A stretch of 64,000 nt of DNA, from contig JAJEKV010000090.1 in the NCBI GenBank assembly GCA_021234155.1, forward strand, positions 3,849,319 to 3,913,318, read 5' to 3'. The notes beneath the pieces are model-generated. The model had not been told where the DNA came from. It searched no databases and was given only the letters and a program-made list of their open reading frames with translations. Every line of letters begins with the position of its first letter. Within the stretch, counting starts at the first letter, position 1. The stretch comes from Isoetes taiwanensis (taxonomy: Eukaryota; Streptophyta; Lycopodiopsida; Isoetales; Isoetaceae). This document shows, piece after piece, positions 46,231-58,796 of this stretch. The translations under genes were made by a program, and so were the position numbers.

Positions 46231-47685
46231 GCACCGATTGCTCGGCCTCGGCTTGGAGTTTGGCACTAATTCCTTGACCTTGGCCTTGACTTGGAGATAT
46301 GCACACCCATGCATGCACACACACATTATTTTTATCACTTTTTGTTCATGGAGAATTCATCGACCTCGGCCTCTACTAATTCAAAAGTATCATGCATGCT
46401 GAGCTGATTGACATACATCTATGAGGACCTTTAGCACATCTACTGCCAATTCTAAAGAGATCATACGTGAGAGGCTTACACCTACCTACTGCCACTTCTA
46501 AAGCATTACATATGAGGAGTTAGACTCATATCTACTATCATTTTCAAAGTATCATCTATGTGAAGATTACATGCATGTATTACCAATACCTACTACCAAT
46601 TTCAATGTATCACATACTCACACCTATTACGAATTCCAACAATTATTGTAAATTTTTGTCAATTCCAAGGTACCACACACGAGGAGCTTACTCATACCTA
46701 GTACCAATTTGAAAATATCACACTTGAGGAGCTGAGTCACATCTACTACCAATTTTAAAGTATCACTCATTTGAAGCTCATACACCCCTACTACCAACAC
46801 CTACTACCGCTTTCAAAGTACCATCCATTAAGACCTTACTCACATCTACTATCAACTCTAAAATATCACCCATGGGAAGCTGAGTCACATCTACTACCAA
46901 TTCCAAAGTATCAGAATTACCCCTGTAGCTCAACATCCATATCCATGCTACTTAACATCCATTTGTCAATCGATACGGAATCTACTTACAGTTATTATCA
47001 ATTTTAAAGTATATCTTGCTCAAGATTTATTGATTAATCTGTAGCCACGTTAGTTAATATCTATATGTTGATGGCACCCATCTATAGTATCAAGTTTCAT
47101 GGATCTTGTAACCCTCTTTAGATATGTATATCATTATTACATTTAAAGATCTAAAGAAATAGTGTATTAAATGAGATTTGAAGTTTCTTTCACAAACATC
47201 ACTTGGTGGAGAAGCTGCACACACTTGCTACCAACATCTACTACCAATTCTAAAGTATCATCCATTAGAAGCTTGCTCACACCTACTATCAATTCCAAAG
47301 TATCACCCATGAGAAGTAGACTCATACATATTGCCATTTCCAACTTAGCACAAAAAGTATCGCCCATTTTCCACGAGAAGCTGACTCACATCTACTGCCA
47401 ATTCCAAAGTATCGCACATGAGAAGCAGACTCACACCTACTGCTAATTCCAAATCACCCATGAGCTTATTGCCACCTATTGCCACTTCACCTAATGAGGA
47501 GGTTGCTAGTTCCAAAGTATCACTCATGAAGAGCCTACTCATACCTACTACCATGCACATTCATATATACATGTTAATCAACACCTATATGTTCATGCCC
47601 ATGTTACTCAGCATTCATTGATCAATAGAAGAGGAGCTTACTACCACCTGCTACCAATTCCAAAGTATCATCTATGAAGATTCGA

Positions 47686-47708
47686 GAACTTTCTAGAACT
47701 ATCTAGAA
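47686..47708. promoter_or_regulatory. Perfect five-unit heat-shock element
   Basis: GAA and TTC alternate five times with exactly two bases between each, the nGAAnnTTCn pattern bound by heat-shock factor trimers. It lies at the start of a B block. Whether it is bound is not known. Confidence 0.7.
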
Positions 47709-48044
47709 CATCCTTTTTTTAGTTCTAAAGTTTCAAAAAACTTTATATTTTTAGACTGATGTGTTTGCCCATGAGTATCTAGAACATTTTGACTGTTTGG
47801 GAAATTTCTATTTTGAATATTTTAGAAGTTACAAAAAAATTTCAAAGTTTAGACTGAGGTGCTTACCTTGAATGTCCAGAACATTCCAGAGCATTCTATT
47901 TTCAATCTTTAAAACTTATATTTTTTATTTGAGGTGCTTACCCATGAGCAACTAGAACATTCTCGAATCTAGAAGATTCTGGAGCTATCTAGAGCATCAT
48001 AGAACATCCTGGAATTGATTAGGCCCTTAACTTAACTATATTTT

Positions 48045-48570
48045 AACCACCATATTTTCCAATAGACTATTGCTTGGTCCAGTGGGATGGGAGGTTCGAG
48101 GACCATGGATTGGGGCTTGAATCCTCCACTCTACAAAAAGAGTTGAAAGTTTCTAGAACTCTCTAAGAATTTTCTCAAGATTCTAGAAGTTTCAAGACCA
48201 CTCTAGAACTTTTAAGAAGATTCTAGAAGCTTCTAAACATTATAGAACTTCTTAAAAGATTCTAGAGGTTTTTAGGGCATTCTAGAATAGAACTTAGAAT
48301 TCGAGGGCCCAGAGCATTGCCATGTGGCGCCTTCTTGACCGTTGGTGGACGTAGTCGACTGACTTACGCACTCACTCACTTACTCTCGCAAACTATTTTC
48401 TTATTATTTATATATAGGACTAGAAGGGGTGGGCCTTTCTCGTTTGGACTGATTCCTCGGCCTCGGAGTTTGGCTTGGAGTTTGGCTCTAATTTCTCGGT
48501 CTCGGCCTTGGTCTTTGGCCAAGGCCTCGGCATCAGCTTGGAGATATGTAGGCCCATGCAGACACCTTTA
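48045..48570 (+). repeat. Satellite head module with tRNA-like part (copy 1)
   Basis: GCTTGGTCCAGTGGGATGGG (A-box-like) and GGGGCTTGAATCCTCC (B-box-like) are about 40 bases apart, then come GCCATGTGGCGCC, CACTCACTCACTTACTC and a GC-rich subrepeat. The same order recurs at 54055, 56885 and 61385. Confidence 0.6.
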
Positions 48571-49368
48571 CCACATTTACTACCAATTCCAAAATATCAC
48601 ACATGAGGAACTTACTCATACCTACTACCAATTCAAAAGTATCACACGAGAAGCTGCACGCACTTATTACCAACACCTACTACCAATTCCAAAACATCAC
48701 CCATTAGAAGCTTGACAATTCTAGAGTATCATGTATTGATGAGGTTAGTCACACCTACTGCTAATTCCAAAGTATCATCCATGAAGAGCCTAGTCATACC
48801 TACTTATGCATCCAAAGTATCACCCATGAGGAGCTTACGCACAACTATTACCATTTATAGGGAGCTGACCACCACCAACTACCAATTCCAAAGTATTATC
48901 GCGAGGAGCTTATTCACACCTACTGCCAATTCCAAGCATCACACGTGAGGAGCTTACTCATACCTACTGTTACTTCCAAAGTATCATACATGAGGAGTCA
49001 ACTCATATCTACTATCAATTTAAAAGTATCACTCATGTGGAGCTTCCACACACCTACTATCATCACCTCCTATTGGGAGCTTAGTTACACCTACTACCAA
49101 TTCCAAAGTACCACCCATTGGGAGCTTAGTTACACCTACTACCAATTCCAAAATACCACCTATGAGGAGCTTACTCACACCTACTACCATTTTCAAAGTA
49201 TCACATATCTTGAAAACTTTCTATTCTTGTCAAAAACAATTTCTATTTTTGGACTCACTTACTTATCCGTGAGCATCTGAGCATGTAGAACATTCTATCT
49301 TGACTGTTTGCACTTTCTCAAAAAAAAGTTTCTATTTTCAGACTGGAATGCTTAGTTATGAGCATCTA

Positions 49369-49381
49369 GAACATTCTAGAA
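49369..49381. promoter_or_regulatory. Three-unit heat-shock element in a B block
   Basis: GAACATTCTAGAA, the minimal perfect trimer site. Confidence 0.65.
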
Positions 49382-49512
49382 CTTTTTAGAACTATTTGAG
49401 ACATTCTATTTTGAGTTTTTATAAAGTTTCAAAAAAAGTTTCTATATTTATACTGAGGTGCTTATCCATGAGCATCTGGAACATCCCAAAACATTACTTT
49501 TTCCAGTACTTG

Positions 49513-51813
49513 TATTTTTTTATTTTTGGTCCAGCTAGACTAGTCTTGTCACTAGAATATCATCTTGTACAGACTAGCTAGAAATATCGTAGCTAGAAAT
49601 ATCCTACTGCCGGTCAAGGCAACCAAAGTGGAGGACACGTATAGGCACAAGTTCTACCACGTCGGGGATCATGGCCGTATAACCCTAGTAACCAACTCCC
49701 AAATATAAACATACACTGGCCGGGTTTGAACTCCCGACCAAGTGCACATTTATTTTGGCATTACTAGGCCTATACCAACTCACCACACATCCGTTGGGCA
49801 AAATTTTAGCCATACATGCACACTTTGTAGGCAGGATATCTCCCGCCTTAGGAAGTCACGGAAATTTTTGTATTTTTTTATTTTTGGTCCAGCTAGACTA
49901 GTCTTGTCACTAGAATATCATCTTGTACAGACTAGCTAGAAATATCCTACTGCCGGTCAAGGCAACCAAAGTGGAGGACACGTATAGGCACAAGTTCTAC
50001 CACGTCGGGGATCATGGCCGTATATAACCCCAGTAACCAACTCCCAAATATAAACATACACTGGTCGGGTTTGAACCCCCGACCAAGTGCACATTTATTT
50101 TGGCATTACTAGGCCTATACCAACTCACCACACATCCGTTGGGCAAAACTTTAGCTATACATGCACACTTTGTAGGCAGGATATCTCCCGCCTTAGGAAG
50201 TCACGGAAATTTTTGTATTTTTTTATTTTTGGTCCAACTAGACTAGTCTTGTCACTAGAATATCATCTTCTACAGACTAGCTAGAAATATCCTACTGCCG
50301 GTCAAGGCAACCACTACCACGTCGGGGATCATGGCCGTATAACCCCAGTAACCAACTCCCAAATATAAACATACACTAGCCGGGTTTGAACCCCCGACCA
50401 AGTGCACATTTATTTTGGCATTACTAGGCCTATACCAACTCACCACACATCCGTTGGGCAAAACTTTAGCCATACATGCACACTTTGTAGGCAGGATATC
50501 TCCCGCCTTAGGAAGTCACGGAAATTTTTGTATTTTTTATTTTTGGTCCAGCTAGACTAGTCTTGTCACTAGAATATCATCTTGTACAGACTAGCTAGAA
50601 ATATCCTATCACGGTCAAGGCAACCAAAGTGGAGGACACGTATAGGCACAAGTTCTACCACGTCGGGGATCATGGCCGTACAACCCCAGTAACCAACTCC
50701 CAAATATAAACATACACTAGCCGGGTTTAAACCCCCGACCAAGTGCACATTTATTTTGGCATTACTAGGCCTATACCAACTCACCACACATCCGTTGGGC
50801 AAAACTTTAGCCATACATGCACACTTTGTAGGCAGGATATCTCCCGCCTTAGGAAGTCACGGAAATTTTTGTATTTTTTTATTTTTGGTCCAGCTAGACT
50901 AGTCTTGTCACTAGAATATCATCTTGTACAGACTATCTTGTACAGACTAGCTAGAAATATCCTACTGCCGGTCAAGGCAACCAAAGTGGAGGACACGTAT
51001 AGGCACAAGTTCTACCACGTCGGGGATCATGGCCGTATAACCCCAGTAACCAACTCCCAAATATAAACATACACTGGTCGGGTTTGAACCCCCAACCAAG
51101 TGCACATTTATTTTGGCATTACTAGGCCTATACCAACTCACCACACATTCGTTGGACAAAACTTTAGCCATACATGCACACTTTGTAGGCAGGATATCTC
51201 CCGCCTTAGGAAGTCACGGAAATTTTTGTATTTTTTTATTTTTGGTCCAGCTAGACTAGTCTTGTCACTAGAATATCATCTTGTACAGACTAGCTAGAAA
51301 TATCCTACTGCCGGTCAAGGCAACCAAAGTGGAGGACACGTATAGGCACAAGTTCTACCACGGGGATCATCATGGCCGTATAACCCCAGTAACCAACTCC
51401 CAAATATAAACATACACTAGCCGGGTTTGAACCCCCGACCAAATGCACATTTATTTTGGCATTACTAGGCCTATACCAACTCACCACACATCCGTTGGGC
51501 AAAACTTTAGCCATACATGCACACTTTGTAGGCAGGATATCTCCCGCCTTAGGAAGTCACGGAAATTTTTGTATTTTTTTATTTTTGGTCCAGCTAGACT
51601 AGTCTTGTCACTAGAATATCATCTTGTACAGACTAGCTAGAAATATCTTACTGCCGGAACCAAAGTGGAGGACACGTATAGGCACAAGTTCTACCACGTC
51701 GGGGATCATGGCCGTATAACCCCATTAACCAACTCCCAAATATAAACATACACTAGCCGGGTTTGAACCCCCGACCAAGTGCACATTTATTTTGGCATTA
51801 CTAGGCCTATACC
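49513..51813 (-). repeat. Tandem array of seven ~345 bp units with pol III-like promoter
   Basis: Units start at 49513, 49871, 50216, 50531, 50872, 51229 and 51572; spacings are 358, 345, 315, 341, 357 and 343, and the last is cut at 51813. Size changes come from short indels (a 30 bp deletion in the third unit, 12-13 bp duplications in the first and fifth). On the minus strand each full unit has GTGAGTTGGTATAGGCC (A-box-like) and GGGGGTTCAAACCCG (B box), followed at the far end by an A-rich stretch, the layout of a tRNA-derived SINE. Open frames of 65-81 codons repeat with the units and are not genes. Confidence 0.9.
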
Positions 51814-52290
51814 GGTGAGTTGCTCACCGGTGAGCCTTTTGGGCAGGAAGAACATTCTAGTTTCTTTTGCACTATTCCTTGGTTAGGCCTCGACCTTTGG
51901 CCAAGGCCTCGCCTCAGTTTGCACATCTTTGGCACTATTTCTCGGCCTGGACAAAGGCACACCTACTCATGTTACTTGCATCTATTGGACCTTCTAAAGT
52001 ATCACCTGTGAGATTATCCCTTCTTTCTAGGGGTTTACCTATGTTTGTCAATACCTATATGTTCAAGGGTGGAGCCTTTTCTTTTACAGTATTGGCCTCT
52101 ACATCAACCTTTGGTCGAGGCCTCAGCCTCGACTTGGAGTTTAGCACTAACTCCTCGACATTGGCCTCGACTTGGAGTTTAGCACTAACTCCTCGGCCTT
52201 GGCCTCGACTTGGAGATTTGCACTAATTCCTGCACTGATTCCTTGACCTTGGCCTCTACCAAATCAAAAATATCACACGCATGTTGAGTT
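51814..52290. repeat. GC-rich subrepeats of the satellite
   Basis: After a short palindrome (GGTGAGTTGCTCACCGGTGAG) several copies of CCTCGGCCTTGGCCTCGACT with TTGGAGTTTAGCACTAACTC occur in direct order, matching those at 46240 and 48450. Confidence 0.75.
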
Positions 52291-53670
52291 GATTGACGTA
52301 CACCCATAAGGACCTTTACCACATCTACTACCAATTCTAAAGCATCACACATGAGGAGTTTACTCATACCTATTGCCAATTTCAAGCTGTAACACATGAG
52401 AAGCTAACTCATGTCTACTACCACTTTCAAAGTATCAGCCGTTTGACGCTTACACACACCTACTACCAACACCTACTGCTTATTTCAATGTATCACACCC
52501 ATTATGGGCTTATTCATATTCACTACCAAGTTGAAAGTGTCATACAGAGGAGCTGAGTCACATTTACTACCAATTTCAAAGTATCACATATTTGGAGCTT
52601 ACACACCGCCACTACTAGCACCTAATACTGATTTCAAACTATCACCTATTAGGAGCTTCCTCACATATCAATTCCAAAGTATCATCCATGGGAAGCTGAC
52701 CCACACCTACTACCAATTTCAAAGTATTAAAATCATATGAGGAGCTTATTGCCAGTATTGCTAATTCTAAAGTGTCGCATATTGGGGAACTTATTCACAT
52801 CTACTACTAATTCTAGTATCAACTATGAAGAGCCTATTTACAACCTACTACTATGCACACCCTATTGGGGAGCTTATTACCACCTACTACCAATTCTAAA
52901 GCATCATCTGTGGGGAGCTTATTCATGCCTACTACCAAATCCAAAGCATCACCCATGAAAAGTTGACTCACACCACACATGAGGAGCTGACTCACACCTA
53001 CTACAACTTTAAAGTATCACCTACTACGATCAATTCCAAAGTATCACCCATTGGGAGCTTATTCACACGTACTACCAATTCCAAAGTCTCACCCATGAGA
53101 AGCTAACTTACGCATATTGTCAATTCCAAACTATCACATGAGGAAAGTGTCACCCATGTGGCTCAACATCCATATCGATGTTAACATTTATTTGACAATC
53201 TATGAGAAGCTTACTGCCACCTACTACCAGTTCTAAAGATTCACCTGCTGAGGACTGATACTTGCTATCCATGAGTAGATTACTCACACCTACTTCCAAC
53301 TCCAAAGGATCACCTATGAGGAGCTTACTGATACCTAGGACCAGCACCTACTATGAGGAGCTTACTCACACCTCTACTACCATTACCAAGTTTTGAACTG
53401 AGTTGCTCGCTCATGAACATCTATGCATATAGAACATTCTAGTTTGGTTGTTTGTATTTCTTCAAAAAAACTTTTTGTTTTTAGACTGAAGCATCTAGAA
53501 TATGCTAGAATTTCTTGAACTTCAATAAAATTTTCTATTTTTAGACTGACTGAGCTGCTTGCTTCTAAGCATCTGAGCACATAGAACATTCTACTCTGGC
53601 TCTTTTCATTTCTTCAAAAAAATTTCTATTTTTAGACTGAGGTATTCAACCATGAGCATCTAGAATGCTA

Positions 53671-53683
53671 GAACTTTCTAGAA
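53671..53683. promoter_or_regulatory. Three-unit heat-shock element in a B block
   Basis: GAACTTTCTAGAA fits GAAnnTTCnnGAA exactly. Confidence 0.6.
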
Positions 53684-54054
53684 CTATCTAGAACCCCTTA
53701 TTTTCAGTTTTTGCAAAGCTTAAAAGAACTTTCTATTTTTAGACTTAGCTGCTTGCCCATGAGTATCTGGAACATTCCAGTACATTCTATTTTGACTGGT
53801 GAGAAGTTTAAAAAACTTTTTATTTCTAGACTGAGGTGCTTACCCTGAAGACTTGGAACTTTCCAGAACATTCTATTTTGGCTCTTTAAAAAGTTAAAAA
53901 AAAAAATTCTAGTTTTAGATTGAGGTACTTATTCATGAGCATCTAGATCATTCCAGAATACTCTAGAGATTCTAGAAGATTTTAGAGCTATCTAGGACAT
54001 TCGAGAACATCCTAGAACATTCTTGAATCTAAGTCTCACCTTTAATTATATGTG

Positions 54055-54620
54055 AACTTTCAATTATGTCAACAAATGCTTGGCTTAGTGGTAAGTATGG
54101 GGGGTTTGGGGGGCACGGACAGGGATCAAAATGGCAATCACCATAACATAAGCTCCACACATCCATCCTGAAGACCTGGCTATATGCACTACGGCAGACA
54201 TCATCCAATATTACGTCCACAAAAATGATGGTCCCTTCATCAACAAGAAATCGGATCTACACTATGGCTTAGATAAACCAAGAACAGAGGTAAAAGCAAA
54301 GGTATCGGCCTTATCTTTCCACATCCAAATCTGTTCTAAGAAACCACACAGATTACCAGTAACAAGAGAGCATAATCATCATGGTTGCAAGGATGCGCTG
54401 CACCTCCAGCCTCGCCTTAGAATCGAAGAAAAAACCTCTGCTCGGGCGGTCGCCGCCGCCGCCAACATGAAAATTTTTAAAGCCCTCCACTAAGTTGGAG
54501 GGAGAATATGGAGGGCCAAGATCGTGCCACATAGGGACTATTATCTTATTATATGAACATGTGCACTCATTCCTCAACTTCGGCCTCGACTTGGACAAAC
54601 GCACGCCCATGCATACAGAC
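54055..54620 (+). repeat. Satellite head module (copy 2)
   Basis: TGCTTGGCTTAGTGGTAAGT and GGGGGGCACGGACAGGG give the tRNA-like start; the B box is decayed. GGAGGGCCAAGATCGTGCC and the GC-rich subrepeat follow after an unrelated insert of about 350 bases. Confidence 0.55.
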
Positions 54621-54871
54621 ATACACAATGCCTACTATGAATTTCAAAGTATCACCCATGAGGACTATTACCACATCCACTACCAATTCCAAAGTATCAC
54701 ATATGAGGAGCTTACCACCATTTCGAAAGTACCACACATGACCTATTGATCTCTACTACCAATTTCTAGGTATCACCCATGCAGAACTTACATACCCTGC
54801 TACCAACATCTACTACCAATTCATTAGGAGCTTACTCGCACTCACTACCAATTTTCAAAGTATCACCCATG

Positions 54872-55422
54872 CATTAGGGATTTTTTGAGATCATAAAAGG
54901 GCCTTCTAAGAACTGCTGACTAAGCTATATGAACAACCAATCAGAAAACAGAACTGGTAATCCAGTCAGCAAAACAGTTATAACTAACTCACTGGATCAC
55001 ATTTTCTAGCATAAGTGTTGATAAAAAAGTCCAAATGAGCTCTTGTTTGGTCCAATAGATAGATCTGATTGAGATCTTTCCAACCTTGGGTGGTTTGCAT
55101 ATCTTTTAGCCCAGTGAGGATAGTAAAAAATGGTAAAAACCATATTTTTTGGAGTTTTGACAATCATAAGTGGTTAAAATATGTGCAAAGCACCTAAGAT
55201 TGGAAAGATCTCGACGAAATCTATCCATTGCACTAAACGAGAGTTCATTTGGACTTTTCTATCAATAGTTATGCTAGAAAATATGATCCAGTGAGTTAGT
55301 TATAACAGTTTTGCTGACTGGACCCGTCAGGCTCTGATTTCTGATTGGTAGTTCATTTATCTTCATTTGGCTTAGTTGGCATGTTTTGAAGGCCCTTTTT
55401 TAATCTCAAAAAAACCCTAATG
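54872..55422. mobile_element. Foldback MITE (about 551 bp) inside an A block
   Basis: The ends CATTAGGGATTTTTTGAGAT and ATCTCAAAAAAACCCTAATG are inverted. The inverted similarity runs on for over 200 bp per arm, for example AGTTATAACTAACTCACTGG against CCAGTGAGTTAGTTATAAC, leaving about 90 bp of loop. The satellite A unit is cleanly interrupted (CACCCATG on the left, AGAAGCTGAC on the right). The target duplication is short, 2-3 bp at most. No transposase. Confidence 0.85.
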
Positions 55423-56812
55423 AGAAGCTGACTCACGCCTACTGCCAATTTCAAAGTATCATACAACATCTATCTTCATATCCATCTTACTCAACATGCA
55501 TTGGTCAATCTATGAGGAGCTTAGTACTGCCTACTATCAATTTCAAATATTAGCTCATGGCTACTACCAATCCAAAGTATCACCCATTGGAAGCTTATTC
55601 ACATCTACTACCAATTCCAAAGTCTCCCCTACTGCCAATTCTAAAGTATGACACATGAAGAAAGCATCATCTATATGGTTCGACATCCATATTCATGTTA
55701 CCCAACATCGATTTTTCAATCTATGAGGAGCTTACTGCCACCTATTTCCAATTCTAAAGTATCACCTATTGATGAGCTTAGTCATACCTACTACTAATTT
55801 CAAAGTAACACCTATGGAGAGCGTTCATATCCATGTTGCTTGACATTCGTTGGTCAATCTATGAGGAGCTTAATCTCATCTACTACCAATTTAAGTATCA
55901 CCCATGAGTAGATTACTCACACCCACTACCAATTCCAAAGCGCCACCTATGAGGAGCTTATTCATACCCTACTACCAACACCTACTACCAATTCAAAGTA
56001 TCATCCATGAAGAGCTTACTCACACCTACTACAATTTCAAAAGTATCACTTGTTTTAAAAATTGTCCATTCTTGTACTGAGCTGCTTATTCATGAGCATC
56101 TGGAACATTCTAAAACATTCTACTTTAAATGTTTGCAAAGTTTCAAAACTTTCTATTTTTAAACTGAGATGCCTGCCTGTAGGCACGTAGGACATCCTAC
56201 TTTGGCTCTTTGCAATTTAAAAAAAAAAAACAAAAAACTTCTACTTTTAGACTGAGCTGCATATCCGTGAGCATCTATAACATTCTAGAACTAACTATTT
56301 TGAGTTTTTTAAGCAGGGGTGCTTACTCATGAGCATCAATAGCATTTTAGAACATTCTATATTGACTGTTTGGGAAGTTTTAAAAAACTTTCTATTCTTA
56401 GACTGAGGTGTTAGATTGAGATGCTCAACTATGAACATCTAGGATATTCTAGGACTTTTTTTAACTATCTAGAACATCCTGTTTTGAGTTTTTTAGACTA
56501 TGGTGCGCATCTGGAGCATTTTAGAACATTCTATATTGATTGTTTGAGAAGTTTCAAAAAACTTGAGGTGCTCAACTATGAGCATCTATAATATTCTAGG
56601 ACTTTCTAGAATGTTCTATCTTTAGTTTTTGCAAGGTTTTAAAAACCTTTCTTTTTTTTAGACTGAGGTGGTTACACATGAGTATCTGGAACATTCAAGA
56701 AGTTCCCTTTTTTTTTTTAACTATTGAGAAGTCTCAAAAAACTTTCTTTCTTTAGACTGAGATGCTTACCCATGAGCATCTAGATCAGTATAGAACATCC
56801 TAGAACTATCTA

Positions 56813-56825
56813 GAACATTCTAGAA
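56813..56825. promoter_or_regulatory. Three-unit heat-shock element in a B block
   Basis: GAACATTCTAGAA again, near the end of the block just before a head module. Confidence 0.6.
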
Positions 56826-56884
56826 CATCCTGAAACATTCTTGAATTGATCAAGCCTCACCTTAACTATACATGAACTTCCAAT

Positions 56885-57110
56885 TATTTCAACAAATCAA
56901 TGCTCTAGTGGTAGGTATGGAAGGTTTGGGGGGCATGGACTAGGGTTCCAATCCCTCAAAAAATATAAAAGTTTTCAAACCCCCAAAAAAAAAAGAAAAA
57001 AAGAACTAAGATGGTGGGAGACCACGGACGGCCAAGATCGGCCCACGTGATGCCTCCTTGATCATCGATGGAGGATGGAGGGCCTCCCTCACTCACTTGT
57101 GGAGCTTACA
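56885..57110 (+). repeat. Satellite head module (copy 3)
   Basis: AATGCTCTAGTGGTAGGTAT and, about 40 bases on, AGGGTTCCAATCCCTC form the best A-box/B-box pair of the heads. A short A-rich run and the GGCCAAGATCGGCCCACGTG segment follow. Confidence 0.65.
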
Positions 57111-57384
57111 CGTCTACTATCAATTCCAAAGTATCACACATTTGGAGGTTACTCACATCTTTTACCAATTTCAAAGTATCACCCCCACGAGTAGATTACT
57201 CACACCTATGACTAATTCCAAAGCATCACCTATGAGAAGCTTACTCATACCTAGTACCAACACCTACTACCAATTCTAAAGTATCACTAATGAGAGCATA
57301 CTCACACCTATTACTATTTTCAAGGTATCACCTATTTTAAAAACTTTATACTCTTGGACTAAGCTGCTTATTCATGAGCATCTG

Positions 57385-57402
57385 GAACATTCTAGAACAT
57401 TC
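57385..57402. promoter_or_regulatory. Four-unit heat-shock element next to the family B insertion
   Basis: GAACATTCTAGAACATTC contains four alternating units with perfect spacing. It lies about 30 bases from the left target duplication of the chromovirus at 57434. Confidence 0.65.
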
Positions 57403-57433
57403 TATTTTTTTTTACTAAGGTGCCTACCCCGTG

Positions 57434-58227
57434 TGTTACAGTCCAAGTGCAAGTCATGTTTGCAGGCCTTAGGACCGGGGGTTTGCTCTGAAAATGCCAC
57501 CGGGTGGCCTGGGAACGTTCCAAAGTGCACCTATCGCCTAGGGGCGACGTATGGATTTTTAAATGGTTAAACTTTCGTATGTTAAGGTGGCTTTTAATTA
57601 AATTATAAAGGTCTTTTCATTTAAACAACTAAACCATTGCTTTTGGGTTGTGACGTGGCATTATCTTATTGGTTAAGGTAATTAAAAAGGGAAATCAGAG
57701 ATATGTGATCGCGGCCTGCTACTAGTGGCTAGATCATATAATCATAGGTTGGATCTGAGCATAGGATGCTCGATTTTTGCTCTAGAAAAGGCCCATCCGC
57801 CTTTTTCTAGCTATTCTTGGCCCTAATGGCCTTATAAAAGGATTTGGTGACGATTTTCGAGAGCATAGTTTTCCTCTGGAGCCAAGCAATTGGAGCACTC
57901 TGTTTCTCTTTGATGCTTGATCTTCTGCTTTTGGGGGTTTTAGGCCATTTCGAATTGATTGGGAATCAATTCGGCCTATTCTGAGCAACTCCATTATCTG
58001 GTGCCGCTTGTGAGGTCACTCCGTTCTTGGAGTGTTCGTGACTTCTCTTTGAGCAACACTGCTGCTGCGGTATTGAGTTCTTGTGATAGAACTTCTGAAG
58101 CTGGGCTTCAGGCTGATCCTGGGGATCAGTAGCGGTTATGCATGGGGAGCTCTGGGAACTTACGGTTGAGGGGAACTTCGGGAGTTCTAGGTAGCGTAAT
58201 CGAACATACTTTCTGTAGGCTGTGACA
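57434..58227 (+). repeat. 5' LTR of the plus-strand family B element (794 bp)
   Basis: It starts TGTTACAGTCCAAGTGCAAG and ends GTAGGCTGTGACA. The TATA box TATAAAAG is at 57833-57840. It aligns with 9305-10055 and with its own partial 3' LTR. Confidence 0.9.
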
Positions 58228-58230
58228 GTT

Positions 58231-58243
58231 TGGTATTAGAGCC
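58231..58243 (+). promoter_or_regulatory. tRNA-Met primer-binding site of the family B element
   Basis: TGGTATTAGAGCC, one change (C to T) from the usual TGGTATCAGAGCC, three bases after the LTR end. Confidence 0.85.
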
Positions 58244-58796
58244 CGGTTTGGAGCCATGGATGATCCAACGCAGGGTATGGGGTAGCCAATTGATGGGATG
58301 CTGACTATAGCTTCAACGGATGGCATAGTATCTGCACTCCGAGACATCCATTTGGAAGACTTGCCTGTGTTCGACTTTCAAACGATGCTGCAGGCACAAC
58401 CCGGTGTGGGGTTGTCAGCTCCTTCCATAACTGCGGTTAGTATGCAGCCTCTTAGTGGTACCGGACACCCTGGGGGTAATCCAGCTCCACAGGTAAGCTT
58501 GGCAGCTAGCGACTGTTGTCAATGGAGTAGGCTCTAGGAGCAGTACTCTAACAATACCATTACTGGCAATTGCAACAACAGTTACTACTGTGCCAGGGGG
58601 TTCCCAAGAAGAGCAATCCTTGATTGCTAGAACCTTGGACAATATGCAGAGACAGATGAATCGATGGATTCTGGAAAACGCTGCTCGGGAGTAACGTCTT
58701 AAAGAATCACTTGATCGGCTCATGCAGAACTCTTAGAGTGCTACAAATAATTCCACAACCCAAACGATACGGGGCACCACAAGGGGACGGGCAGCT

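Larger units (their letters stand above)
46231..57428. repeat. Complex satellite with alternating head, A and B modules
   Basis: The region consists of three degenerate module types. A is a unit of about 45 bp around CTACTACCAATTCCAAAGTA with GAGGAGCTTACTCACAC, at about 46430-47680, 48570-49210, 52290-53385, 54620-54871, 55423-56055 and 57110-57335. B is a unit of roughly 85-90 bp around GAGCATCTAGAACATTCTAG and TTTCTATTTTTAGACTGAGG, at about 47680-48045, 49210-49512, 53385-54055, 56055-56885 and 57335-57428. Heads lie at 48045, 54055 and 56885. A GC-rich subrepeat (GGCCTCGACTTGGAGTTTGG) appears at 46240-46300, 48450-48545, 51885-51960, 52090-52260 and 54570-54600. No open frame has support. 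The same satellite resumes at 60755. Confidence 0.85.

Noticed and set aside
48317-49280. Serine/tyrosine-rich open frames in the satellite as secreted repeat proteins
   Set aside because: They change frame with every unit and have no conserved codon bias; they are products of the 45 bp repeat.
49742-51640. Repeated 65-107 codon open frames as a gene family
   Set aside because: They are the same stretch of the 345 bp repeat read again and again, on both strands, with no protein motif.
49513-51813. Regular repeats that could suggest a CRISPR array
   Set aside because: The units are about 345 bp and contiguous with no unique spacers, and the setting is a plant nuclear genome.
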